Shown: positions 7,956-15,913 of the stretch, piece by piece
Layout: every line of letters starts with the position of its first letter
How positions within the stretch are numbered: the stretch's first letter is position 1
Source: Deltaproteobacteria bacterium
GTDB lineage: Bacteria > Desulfobacterota > Desulfobulbia > Desulfobulbales > Desulfurivibrionaceae
Length of the DNA: 35,528 nt
Direction: 5' to 3'
Assembly: GCA_021847425.1 (NCBI GenBank)
Contig: JAJZRF010000034.1
Location: 1 to 35,528, forward strand
The notes under the pieces: model-generated
The model's input: only the letters and a program-made list of their open reading frames with translations
Database searches by the model: none
Told to the model about the DNA's origin: nothing
Position numbers and translations under genes: made by a program

Positions 7956-10394
7956 TCAGGGCTTGATTCCCAGCTCCTGCTCCTTGGCGGCTACAGCCAG
8001 ACGTGTCTTGACCACAGTATCCGGGATCAGGCTCATTGAGTCGATTCCACACTCGACCAAGAAGGTGGCGAACTCGGGAAAATCAGAGGGCCCCTGACCA
8101 CAGATACCGATCTTCCGGCCGCGCCGTTTGGCGGTGGCAATGACCATTTTGATCATCTCCTTGACCGCATCATCGCGTTCGTCGGCGAGGCCGGCAAGGA
8201 GGCCAGAGTCGCGGTCAAGGCCGTAGGTGAGCTGGGTCAGGTCATTGGAGCCAATGGAGAAGCCATCGAAGATGTCGGCAAAGGCGTCAGCCAAGATCAC
8301 GTTGGACGGAATCTCACACATCACGTACACTTCCAGACCATTCTCACCCTGAACCAGACCGCATTCCTTCATGACCTGGATGACCTTCTTACCCTCCTCC
8401 GGGGTACGACAGAAGGGCACCATCAGCTTGATGTTGGTGAGCCCCATATCGTTACGGGCCTTGAGCAACCCCTTGCACTCCAGTTCAAAGGCCGACCGGT
8501 ATTTCGGGTCATAATACCGGGATGCGCCACGCCAGCCGATCATAGGATTCTCCTCGTGCGGCTCATAAAAAGTGCCGCCGGTCAGGTTGGCGTATTCGTT
8601 GGACTTGAAGTCGGAGAGACGGACGATGACGTCCTTGGGATAGAAACCCGCAGCGATGCGGCCCACCCCCTCGGCAACCTTGTCGATGAAGAACTGCTTC
8701 TTATCCGCATAAGCACCGGTTTTCCTGTCGATCACCTTGACCACCGCCTGCTTTTCCGGATCCGAGGATTTTTTCAACTCCTCATAATTGAAAAGGGCCA
8801 GGGGGTGAATGCCGATATGGGAGTTGATGACGAACTCCTCGCGGGCCAGCCCGACGCCGTCATTAGGAATCTGACACTCGGAGAAGGCCTTCTCCGGGAT
8901 GGCCAGGTTCATCATGATTTTGGTCTTGGTCTTGGGCAGGTTGGTGAGGTCAAGCCGATCGATTTCAAATTTCAACAACCCCTCATACACAAGGCCCTTC
9001 TCGCCCTCGGCCGAGGAAACGGTGATGTCCTGGCCTTTCTTGATCTTCTCGGTGCCGTTGGCAGTGCCGATGACGCAGGGAATGCCCAACTCGCGGGAAA
9101 TGATCGCTGCGTGGCAGGTCCGGCCACCGCGATTGGTAACAATGGCCGAGGCAATCTTCATGATCGGCTCCCAGTCCGGATCGGTCATATCGGTGACCAG
9201 CACCTCGCCCTTCTTGAAGCTGTGGATCTCAGCGACGGCGGCGATTACATTGGCTTTGCCCTGGCCGATTTTGGTGCCGACCGCCAAACCTTCGACCAAA
9301 ATCTTGCCCGTCTCCTTAAGCTTGTAGGTTTCAATACTCCCCTTGATGCTCTGGGAATGCACGGTTTCGGGACGAGCCTGCACGATGAACAGTTTGCCGG
9401 TGCCCACGTTGACCCCGTCGCCGTCCTTGGCCCACTCAATATCCATGCCCTTGCCGTAGTGGTCCTCAATGATACAGGCCCATTTGGCAAGCTGCAAAAT
9501 TTCATCGTCATTGATCACATATTGAACACGCTCTTCCTGAGTGGTGTTGATGTTTTTCACCGGCTCTGCGGTCTTGGGATCGTTGTCGTAGATCATCTTG
9601 ATTTCTTTGCTGCCGATACGCTTGCCGACAATGGGCCGCTTGCCCTGTTTGAGGGTCGGCTTGAAGACGTAAAACTCATCGGGATTGACCGCACCCTGGA
9701 CCACGTTTTCGCCCAGGCCCCAGGCGCCGGTAATAAACACCGCATCCTTGAAACCGCTTTCCGTATCAATGGAAAACAAGACCCCGGAAGAGGCGGAATC
9801 ACTGCGCACCATCTTCTGCACCACGATGGAAAGATAGACGTCAAACTGGCCAAAGCCCTTGTCGTGCCGGTAGGAGATGGCCCGATCGGTAAAAAGGCTG
9901 GCGAAACAACGGCGGCAAGCATCAATCAACTGCTCCGGGCCGCGGATATTCAGATAGGTTTCCTGCTGGCCGGCAAAGGAGGCATCCGGCAGATCCTCGG
10001 CGGTGGCGGAAGAACGCACAGCCACATCAACACCGGGGCCGTATATTTCTTCCATCTTCTTGTAAGACTCAAGCACAGCCTTGCGCAGATCCTCGGGGAA
10101 CTCGGCATTACGAATAATATGGCGCGCCTTCTCGCCGCGGGCCTGCAGATTATGCAGATCATGGGTGTCAAGGTCGGCAAGGGCATCTTCAATGGCCTGG
10201 GCTATACCAGCGGTTTTCAGCAGATGCCGATAGGCATAGGCGGTGATGGAAAAACCGTTTGGGACATCAACACCCTTTGAGGTAAGCTTCTGATGCATTT
10301 CACCCAAAGATGCATTCTTACCGCCGACCAGCGGCACATCCTCGATACCGATATCATCAAACCAGAGAATGAAAGCCTCATCATGTTTGCCCAT
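7956..10394 (-). CDS. ppsA: Phosphoenolpyruvate synthase
   Basis: An 812-residue cytoplasmic enzyme converting pyruvate and ATP to PEP, AMP and phosphate, the gluconeogenic entry step. An N-terminal ATP/pyruvate-binding domain (about 15-345) opens with the PpsA-type FDDIGIEDVPLVGGKNASLGEM and holds GVDVAVRSSATAEDLPDASFAGQ. The swivelling phosphohistidine domain carries GGRTCHAAIISRELGIPCVIGT with catalytic His428. The C-terminal PEP-binding barrel (about 490-800) ends with the FDGFSIGSNDLTQLTYGLDRDS and IGICGQGPSD motifs. Length fits PpsA (about 790-810) rather than pyruvate phosphate dikinase (about 880). A TAGGAGAG ribosome site lies about 9 bases before the ATG. A palindrome overlapping a promoter upstream suggests regulation. 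Confidence 0.96.
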   Translation of the reverse strand: MGKHDEAFILWFDDIGIEDVPLVGGKNASLGEMHQKLTSKGVDVPNGFSITAYAYRHLLKTAGIAQAIEDALADLDTHDLHNLQARGEKARHIIRNAEFPEDLRKAVLESYKKMEEIYGPGVDVAVRSSATAEDLPDASFAGQQETYLNIRGPEQLIDACRRCFASLFTDRAISYRHDKGFGQFDVYLSIVVQKMVRSDSASSGVLFSIDTESGFKDAVFITGAWGLGENVVQGAVNPDEFYVFKPTLKQGKRPIVGKRIGSKEIKMIYDNDPKTAEPVKNINTTQEERVQYVINDDEILQLAKWACIIEDHYGKGMDIEWAKDGDGVNVGTGKLFIVQARPETVHSQSIKGSIETYKLKETGKILVEGLAVGTKIGQGKANVIAAVAEIHSFKKGEVLVTDMTDPDWEPIMKIASAIVTNRGGRTCHAAIISRELGIPCVIGTANGTEKIKKGQDITVSSAEGEKGLVYEGLLKFEIDRLDLTNLPKTKTKIMMNLAIPEKAFSECQIPNDGVGLAREEFVINSHIGIHPLALFNYEELKKSSDPEKQAVVKVIDRKTGAYADKKQFFIDKVAEGVGRIAAGFYPKDVIVRLSDFKSNEYANLTGGTFYEPHEENPMIGWRGASRYYDPKYRSAFELECKGLLKARNDMGLTNIKLMVPFCRTPEEGKKVIQVMKECGLVQGENGLEVYVMCEIPSNVILADAFADIFDGFSIGSNDLTQLTYGLDRDSGLLAGLADERDDAVKEMIKMVIATAKRRGRKIGICGQGPSDFPEFATFLVECGIDSMSLIPDTVVKTRLAVAAKEQELGIKP

Positions 10395-10430
10395 TGTCTT
10401 CTGCTCTCCTAATTATTTATTTAAAAGTTC

Positions 10431-10458
10431 AGTATGTGGAACATACTAAAAAATCCAA
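10431..10458 (-). promoter_or_regulatory. ppsA promoter with overlapping palindromic operator
   Basis: On the minus strand TTGGAT (10458-10453) and CATACT (10436-10431) are spaced 16 bases, a plausible -35/-10 pair. A perfect interrupted palindrome AGTATGT-TCC-ACATACT occupies 10431-10447 and covers the -10 and spacer, as an operator would. It ends 36 bases before the ppsA ATG. The regulator is unknown. Confidence 0.5.
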
Positions 10459-10557
10459 TGATTTTGCCACTGTCACACGCCAGCAATGTATAGCGAATCT
10501 CGCCTTACGGGTCAACCGAAACCTGATCAAACGACAAAAAATTGACCCATTGGACCA

Positions 10558-10586
10558 TTGTTCAGGATGATTGAGCGTAGTATAAC
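10558..10586 (+). promoter_or_regulatory. Candidate promoter of the phosphohexomutase gene
   Basis: TTGTTC (10558-10563), 17 bases, then TATAAC (10581-10586). It predicts a start near 10593, which would make an ATG at 10590 impossible and supports translation from 10653. Just upstream, GGGTCAA (10509-10515) and TTGACCC (10542-10548) form a spaced inverted repeat of unknown meaning. Confidence 0.45.
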
Positions 10587-10652
10587 ATAATGCACCTATG
10601 GATGTATTTTTTTGTTCCTTTCCCCTCTTTCCGGGTAAGCAAAGGTCTCGCC

Positions 10653-12380
10653 ATGATCAGCCAAAATATCGAATTCCTTTTCTACGAACATCTCTCTGCC
10701 AACAACCATGCGGCCAGCGACTACTTTGGTCTCATCAAAAAACTGGTTGACCTGAGAAACAGCGCCCCCCCAAACTCCCCGGACTTCCGGCAGGCAAGCG
10801 ACGCCATCACCCAGGCATATGCCTTGGTCGAAGATGAAATACGGACCAACACCAATCCCCCGACCCGGCAAGTATCCTTCGGCACCTCCGGCTGGCGGGG
10901 GGTCATTGGCAAGGATTTCTCCCTGCAGTCCGTCGGACAAGTTGCCCAGGCCATCGTTGCCATGTACCGCGATCTGGACCAGGACGATTCCCTGGCCCCG
11001 GCTCTGGGCGTGCGCAATTTCAGCGAGGCACAACAGCGGGGCGCCGTGGTCGGCTTTGACAACCGATTCGGCGGCAGCCTGCTGGCGGAGCGGGTTATCG
11101 AGGTGTTGACCAGCAACGGCATCGTTGTTCACTATGCCCATGAAGCGACAACCGGCACCCTTTCCGCTGCGGTTCTCATGCTGCAGGCAGCTTTTTCGAT
11201 AAATCTCACCCCCAGCCATAACCCGCTGGAATATGCCGGTTTCAAGTTCAATGCCGCGGACGCTGGTCCGGCTGCCTCGGAGATTACCAGCCGCATCACG
11301 GAAAATGCTCGGCAGCTCATCGCCAAAGGAAAAACCCCGACGCTGGCCCCGGATACAACCCTGGTGAAGCAATGCAATGCCCTTGCTTGCTGGCAGGAGC
11401 TGGTCGCCAGGAACGCTTCCCTCCACGGCCTGAACTACGCCGGGATAATGGCGGCCTTTCATGATGCGCCGGACTGCGTGGTTGCCGTTGACTGTGTCCA
11501 TGGTGCCAGCCGAGTGCACATGCGCTCCCTGTTCGGCAACCAGCCCTCGGAGAGGCTCCTTCTTTTCCGGGACCAGGCAGACCCCACCTTCGGCGGGGTT
11601 GCACCGGAGCCCTCCTCCCGCAATATGCATCAGGTTCTGACCACCTTGCAGCACAGGCCGGAGCCGCTCAGGCTCGGAGTCATCATCGACCCGGACGCCG
11701 ACCGCATCCGTTTTACCGATGGCACAATCGAGATCGACATGAACCTTTTCGGGGCCATGGCCTTTCATTATCTGCACGAAAAAAAGGGCAAGCACGGCCT
11801 GGTGGCCAAAACCGTGGCAACCAGCAATTTTGCCAACGCCATTGCCAATGGTCTGCATGAAGAAATTTTTGAGCCGAAGGTCGGATTCAAAGAGTTCAAG
11901 CCGGTCATCGGCAAGGCCCTGGTCTGCTTTGAAGAATCGGACGGCATCACCGTTATCGGGCACACCCCGGAAAAAGACGCCTACATCGGCCTGCTTCTCG
12001 CCCTGGACATGATGCTCGCCATGAAAAAGAATCTTGGCGACTACCTCGGCGAAATCCAGGCAGAATACGGCCAATATTACCCGGCCAAGGGCGGGGTTGA
12101 GGTAAGCCAGCAAGGCAAAGCGCTGCTGGACACCCTTTCCGGACTGGAAAAATATGCAACCGGGACCGTGATTGATGTCGGTGGGCAGGCAAAGAAAATT
12201 ACCGAAGTAATCACCATCGACGGCAGAAAGATGATCTTGGAGGACAACAGCTGGTTGATGATCAGGCCTTCCGGCACCGAGCCCAAGGTGCGCTTTTACG
12301 TCGAGGCCAGAAGCGAATCCGGCAAGGACACCCTGTTTGCCGCAGCCAAGGCGATGCTCGCCGAGATAGGGCTTTTGTGA
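10653..12380 (+). CDS. Phosphoglucomutase/phosphomannomutase family enzyme
   Basis: A 575-residue alpha-D-phosphohexomutase, moving the phosphate between C6 and C1 of a hexose. Family landmarks are present in order: FGTSGWRG near residue 76, the catalytic phosphoserine loop TPSHNP (Ser188), the metal loop DPDADR (346-351), the sugar-specificity loop EESDG (427-431) and the phosphate-binding loop RPSGTEPKVRFY near the C-terminus. TPSHNP is the form found in PgmA-type phosphoglucomutases, so glucose-1-phosphate/glucose-6-phosphate is the likeliest substrate pair, but mannose cannot be excluded. ATG 10653 is preferred over 10590 because the earlier start adds a hydrophobic stretch unlike the family and coincides with the predicted transcription start. 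Divergent from ppsA, which fits shared gluconeogenic or glycogen metabolism. Confidence 0.88.
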   Translation: MISQNIEFLFYEHLSANNHAASDYFGLIKKLVDLRNSAPPNSPDFRQASDAITQAYALVEDEIRTNTNPPTRQVSFGTSGWRGVIGKDFSLQSVGQVAQAIVAMYRDLDQDDSLAPALGVRNFSEAQQRGAVVGFDNRFGGSLLAERVIEVLTSNGIVVHYAHEATTGTLSAAVLMLQAAFSINLTPSHNPLEYAGFKFNAADAGPAASEITSRITENARQLIAKGKTPTLAPDTTLVKQCNALACWQELVARNASLHGLNYAGIMAAFHDAPDCVVAVDCVHGASRVHMRSLFGNQPSERLLLFRDQADPTFGGVAPEPSSRNMHQVLTTLQHRPEPLRLGVIIDPDADRIRFTDGTIEIDMNLFGAMAFHYLHEKKGKHGLVAKTVATSNFANAIANGLHEEIFEPKVGFKEFKPVIGKALVCFEESDGITVIGHTPEKDAYIGLLLALDMMLAMKKNLGDYLGEIQAEYGQYYPAKGGVEVSQQGKALLDTLSGLEKYATGTVIDVGGQAKKITEVITIDGRKMILEDNSWLMIRPSGTEPKVRFYVEARSESGKDTLFAAAKAMLAEIGLL

Positions 12381-12446
12381 TGGCAGGGGTAAGAGGTATG
12401 ACAAAAAAGAGGCCTACCGTCAGCTCCTCCTAAGGAAACAAACGTC

Positions 12447-13073
12447 ATGGGCAAAACACGATTCATAGTGGCGGGAAGCCTCATCGACGGCACCGGCGCC
12501 GAGGTGCGCAAGAATGTCTTTTTGAAAGTTACGGACACCATTATTACCGCCATTGGCTCCGCAGCAAACCTTCCCCGCAATGACGGGGCTGCAATCGATG
12601 ACTTCTCACACTGTACCATTTTGCCAGCGCTGGTTGACTGCAGCGTGTCCCTTGCGCAATCGCCCTCCGTTGGACAGGATGGTAAGGGTATCCACAGAAG
12701 AGGCCGGCTTTGCGAAAAAGGCAGCCATATTGGAGCAGCATATCCGCGACTGCCATGCCCACGGAGTGCTGGGCGTGGCCGACAGCGACGATACAACCGG
12801 CCTGGCTGAACGGTATCAAGAGGAGGTGGCGCAGGGGAACATCATTGACATTCGCTCATCGGGCCCTCTCTGCCGGAGCAGGCTGAGTGCAGCCGACAAC
12901 TCGGCAACCGGCGATTTTCTCAAGATCGGTTATTCCGGTAATATCGAAGACGATCAAGCCCCTGATCCCCGGCTTAACCCTGAAGACCTGTGGAGCATTC
13001 TGCAGCACCAAAATGGGAGAAAGGCGGTGGCGGTGGCCAATGGTCGGCAACAGGTAGCGGAGGCGCTTGCGGC
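12447..13073 (+). pseudogene. Amidohydrolase-like gene, frameshifted and truncated
   Basis: From ATG 12447 (AAGGA upstream) the product begins like a metal-dependent amidohydrolase: GSLIDGTGAEVRKNVFLKV, then the beta-barrel-return segment IDDFSHCTILPALVDCSVSL. After about residue 75 (near 12665-12675) the sensible reading continues one frame over (STEEAGFAKKAAILEQHIRDCHAHGVLGVADSDD ... NGRQQVAEALAAC), so there is a +1 frameshift. Homology then stops near 13073, well before the remaining metal ligands expected in a protein of roughly 400 residues, and unrelated sequence begins. It cannot make an active enzyme. Family assignment rests on the N-terminal pattern only. Confidence 0.65.
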
Positions 13074-13306
13074 GTGCCGGAAATGCTTGCCGAACCGGGC
13101 AAGGGGCAACCGGCAGCGATCGGCAGGGCAGTCGTCGCATATCTGGTTCAGGATGCAGAAAATCTCACATTAACGGAGTTGAGTGATTATTATGTGCGGC
13201 GGGATATAGCCGCTTTAAGCCGGGCAGCCGAAAGGCTTCGTGCCCACGTGAAATCTGATCCCGGCTTGGCGATTAAGGATAGCTACAGTTCGTCAACAAC
13301 TCGAGC
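13074..13306 (+). pseudogene. Remnant of a REP-associated (RAYT-like) transposase C-terminus
   Basis: Directly joined to the truncated amidohydrolase, in the amidohydrolase's original frame, is a fragment reading AAIGRAVVAYLVQDAENLTLTELSDYYVRRDIAALSRAAERLRAHV. This looks like the helix-turn-helix tail found after the Y1 transposase domain in many REP-associated tyrosine transposases of Deltaproteobacteria (a DnaA-C-terminus-like 'GRDIAALSRAA' helix). No catalytic HUH domain is present and there is no credible start. The family call is from memory of the pattern, not a search. Confidence 0.45.
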
Positions 13307-13332
13307 AAATGTCAAAATGTCAAGCCTGACCC
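13307..13332 (+). repeat. REP-like motif following the transposase remnant
   Basis: AATGTC-AAAATGTCAAGCCTGACCCC resembles the short 'TGTCAAG(G)YCTGACCCC' sequences often found next to RAYT genes. Only one copy is seen in this window, so repetition cannot be shown here. Confidence 0.35.
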
Positions 13333-13350
13333 CATTTTGGAAGGGCGCAC

Positions 13351-13385
13351 AAAAAACCCGGACGGAAACCCCGTCCGGGTTTTTT
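13351..13385 (-). terminator. Intrinsic terminator of ppaC (bidirectional)
   Basis: CCCGGACGG (13357-13365), a 5-base loop, CCGTCCGGG (13371-13379), flanked by A6 and T6. It lies 23 bases beyond the ppaC stop and would also stop plus-strand transcription from the pseudogene region. Confidence 0.93.
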
Positions 13386-13407
13386 ACAATAGCTTAAATA
13401 TTCAGCC

Positions 13408-14337
13408 CTAGCAGCCGAAAGCCTTCTGCAGCGGCGGAACGGTCTGTTTCTTGCGGCTCATCATGCCGGTTACCCACATGGAGTTGCCTGCGATCTTGCC
13501 GCCGAAAGCCTTCTCAATAAGCGCGGGCTCATCGGAAACAACCAGCAGATCGGTACCCTCTTTCACAACATCGGTGAGCATGAACAGTACTGAGTGCCGG
13601 CCATCCTTCTTGAGATCCTCAAGGGCCTTGTACAGGTCGGTGCGAATTGCGGCAACCTGATCAAGGGTGGCAAGCTCCAGCTGGCCGATACCGACCTTCT
13701 TGCCGTTCATGTCAAAATCCTTGTAGTCACGGAAAACGAGATCCTTCATGGGGATTCCGTCAATGGAAGACTTGGCCTTCAGCATGTCCATGAAAAGAGC
13801 ATCGGTGTCGGTAACCCCGGCAACGGTTTTCAGGGCGGCAACCGCAGCCTTGTCAGGGGCGGTGCAGGTGGGAGACTTGAAATTCACGGTGTCGCTCAGG
13901 ATGGCGGAGAGCATGGCGCCGGCAATATCCTTGGGCAGGGCGACATTGTTGTTTTTGTACATCTCGTACAGTACGGTGCAGGTGCAGCCAACCGGCTGGG
14001 CATTGAAAACAATCGGATTGTTGGTGGTGATATCACCGATCTTATGATGATCGACAATGGCGATAACCTCGGCATCCTTGATATTTGCCGGGGCCTGACC
14101 GATATCGCTGAAATCAACCAAAGCAACTTTCTTGCCGGCAGCGTCCGTCATGGCCTGAGGTGCGGCAAGGCCGAATTTTTTGAGAACCGTGGTGCTCTCG
14201 GGGTTCAGCTTGCCTGCCTCAATCTGCATGCAGGCAATGGCGTCAGTGCCGGTTGCCTTCAGATAATGTGCGTAAGCAATGGCAGCGGCAACGGAATCGG
14301 TATCGGGATTTGAATGGCCAACAACACAAACAGACAT
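13408..14337 (-). CDS. ppaC: Manganese-dependent (family II) inorganic pyrophosphatase
   Basis: A 309-residue cytoplasmic enzyme hydrolysing pyrophosphate to two phosphates and so driving biosynthesis. DHH/DHHA2 architecture: VGHSNPDTDSVAAAIAYA (residues about 6-23) with the metal-binding His and Asp residues, LVDFSDIGQ (about 73-81), the DHH motif AIVDHHKIGD (about 93-102), an ILSDTVNFKSPT segment, and the C-terminal substrate-binding SRKKQTVPPL. No CBS/DRTGG regulatory insert is present. The second motif is DFSD rather than the DHNE of Bacillus enzymes, a variant I associate with Desulfobacterota. AAGGAGG lies 6 bases before the ATG. Transcribed alone, with its own promoter and terminator. 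Confidence 0.95.
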   Translation of the reverse strand: MSVCVVGHSNPDTDSVAAAIAYAHYLKATGTDAIACMQIEAGKLNPESTTVLKKFGLAAPQAMTDAAGKKVALVDFSDIGQAPANIKDAEVIAIVDHHKIGDITTNNPIVFNAQPVGCTCTVLYEMYKNNNVALPKDIAGAMLSAILSDTVNFKSPTCTAPDKAAVAALKTVAGVTDTDALFMDMLKAKSSIDGIPMKDLVFRDYKDFDMNGKKVGIGQLELATLDQVAAIRTDLYKALEDLKKDGRHSVLFMLTDVVKEGTDLLVVSDEPALIEKAFGGKIAGNSMWVTGMMSRKKQTVPPLQKAFGC

Positions 14338-14383
14338 GGTGATCCTCCTTAAAATTTTTTATTGAACCAAAGACATCCTGTTA

Positions 14384-14414
14384 TGATTCCAGAACAACGA
14401 CCTTGCTGGAATCA
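14384..14414. promoter_or_regulatory. Inverted repeat in the ppaC promoter/leader
   Basis: TGATTCCAG (14384-14392) and CTGGAATCA (14406-14414) form a perfect 9-base inverted repeat around a 13-base spacer. It begins at the predicted ppaC transcription start, so it could be an operator or a 5'-terminal mRNA hairpin. Confidence 0.5.
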
Positions 14415-14419
14415 CAAAA

Positions 14420-14448
14420 AATATGCTCACTTCCTACGGAATGCTCAA
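14420..14448 (-). promoter_or_regulatory. Candidate ppaC promoter
   Basis: On the minus strand TTGAGC (14448-14443), 17 bases, CATATT (14425-14420); 4 of 6 matches in each. Predicted start near 14413. Confidence 0.4.
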
Positions 14449-14699
14449 CACCATATTACAACTAAAACTCGCAAAGAATAGTGCTATTAGGATAGAGAGT
14501 CAAGAGGAAAGACGCATGTCCGGAGACAATCATTTTGTGCCCCGCGCGAAGGCATAACATCTTAATATCACATAGCAATTCCAACAAACACAACCTTTCC
14601 CTGGTTTTGTCTTGCCCCGCAACCTTTTTTTATGTAACAATTCAACAGAGACCTTGTTTTCCCTGAAGGCAAACCCGTCAACCGTTGAGCGCACACACC
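14449..14699. other. Spacer between ppaC promoter and the receiver gene
   Basis: No gene, strong hairpin or convincing plus-strand promoter seen. It is relatively AT-rich. A TTG at 14685, in frame with the receiver gene, would extend that protein by five residues. Confidence 0.5.
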
Positions 14700-15137
14700 A
14701 TGAAGGAAAAAGAGGCGGCCCAAACCCCCAAGGCTCCCAAACGCCACAAAATCCTGGTCGCAGAGGATAACCCCGTGGTGCGAAAGGGCTTGAATAATTT
14801 TCTGGTAAAATGGGGCTACGAACCGATTGAAGCGGACAATGGCGATACAGCCTGGAACACCCTCGAAACCGACCCCGGCATAAGCCTTGCCATTCTGGAC
14901 TGGAACATCCCCGGACTCAGCGGCATGCAGGTTTGCCAACGCATAAGAATGCGCACGGATGGGCCATATGTGTACATTGTTATCTTCAGCGCCCGCAGCT
15001 CCATTGAGGAACAGGTCCTTGCCTTGGAAGGCGGGGCGGACGACTATCTGGTCAAACCCGCCAAACCCTCGCTGCTCCGGGCAAGGCTCGGGGTTGGCCT
15101 GCGGATTCTGAATTTACTGGCCGGTTCCGCCAAATAA
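14700..15137 (+). CDS. Stand-alone response-regulator receiver protein
   Basis: A 145-residue protein consisting of a CheY-like receiver domain and a basic N-terminal tail, with no output domain. Conserved residues are visible: acidic pair Glu22-Asp23 in VAEDNPV, phosphoacceptor Asp67 in AILDWNIPG, Ser97 in IVIFSARS (the Thr/Ser position) and Lys119 in DDYLVKPAKP. It would be phosphorylated by a histidine kinase encoded elsewhere and act through protein contacts. ATG 14700 is chosen over TTG 14685; neither has a clear ribosome site. It is 22 bases upstream of the HAD phosphatase gene, so the two may be co-transcribed, but nothing shows a functional link. No partner kinase is in the window. 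Confidence 0.85.
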   Translation: MKEKEAAQTPKAPKRHKILVAEDNPVVRKGLNNFLVKWGYEPIEADNGDTAWNTLETDPGISLAILDWNIPGLSGMQVCQRIRMRTDGPYVYIVIFSARSSIEEQVLALEGGADDYLVKPAKPSLLRARLGVGLRILNLLAGSAK

Positions 15138-15159
15138 TCCGAACACCCTCCCCGCCTCC

Positions 15160-15825
15160 ATGACTCACCACAAATGTGTGCTTTTTGATTTGGACGGCAC
15201 GCTCGTTGACAGCCTCGCCGACCTGGCGGATTCGATGAATCGAGTCCTCAGCCGGCAGGGACTTCCTTCCCATCCGGCACAGACCTACCGCTATTTTGTC
15301 GGAGACGGAATCACCAAGTTGGTCCAGCGCGCCCTGCCTGCCGAGGCTCGGCAAGGCGATCTTGTCCAGGATTGTGTTCGGGAGATGCGGCAGGAATACG
15401 GGTTGCACTGGGCTGACACGACAAGACCCTATCCCGGCATTGCCGAGTTGCTCGATGCGCTTGCAACCCGGCGGATACCAATGGCAATTCTGTCCAACAA
15501 GCCCGACGAATTAACCCAAAAGGTTGTCAGGACGCTTTTGCCGGGCTGGCATTTTGCCGCAGTCGCGGGAGCCAGAGAAACAATTGCCAGAAAACCAGAC
15601 CCTGCCGGGGCATTGCGCATCGCGGGCCTGCTGCATCGTGAACCGGCGGATTTTCTCTATGTGGGCGACACCAACACCGACATGCAAACAGCGCGGGCTG
15701 CCCGGATGTTTGCCATTGGAGCACTTTGGGGGTTTCGCTCTGCGGACGAACTGAAAAAAAATGGCGCCCAGGCTCTGCTTTCCGTGCCCATGGAACTATG
15801 CCCGCTGCTGGACCGCACTCCGTAA
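15160..15825 (+). CDS. gph: HAD-family phosphatase, phosphoglycolate phosphatase-like
   Basis: A 221-residue HAD hydrolase with all four motifs: FDLDGTLVDS (Asp nucleophile and acid/base, residues about 9-18), the AILSNKPDE motif II Ser near 110, the KPDP Lys near 147, and VGDTNTDM acidic motif IV near 168. The alpha-helical cap (about 20-85) and overall length fit the HAD-IA Gph/PgpH group, which dephosphorylates 2-phosphoglycolate or similar small phosphates. Substrate is an inference, since many close paralogues differ in specificity. No clear ribosome site precedes the ATG, consistent with coupling to the receiver gene 22 bases upstream. Confidence 0.82.
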   Translation: MTHHKCVLFDLDGTLVDSLADLADSMNRVLSRQGLPSHPAQTYRYFVGDGITKLVQRALPAEARQGDLVQDCVREMRQEYGLHWADTTRPYPGIAELLDALATRRIPMAILSNKPDELTQKVVRTLLPGWHFAAVAGARETIARKPDPAGALRIAGLLHREPADFLYVGDTNTDMQTARAARMFAIGALWGFRSADELKKNGAQALLSVPMELCPLLDRTP

Positions 15826-15913
15826 TCAAAAAAACGGCATGCCAAAGCAATAATTCTGCCCGGCACAAGGTCGCGCACAGAAACAGCCCCCAAAATGTCC
15901 TTACAACCGGCCG

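Noticed and set aside
8556..10280. 574-codon plus-strand frame opposite ppsA
   Set aside because: Shadow of a strongly conserved enzyme; composition follows the codon bias of the real gene.
10596..12404. 602-codon minus-strand frame opposite the phosphohexomutase
   Set aside because: The plus-strand product carries all catalytic motifs of the family; this frame has none.
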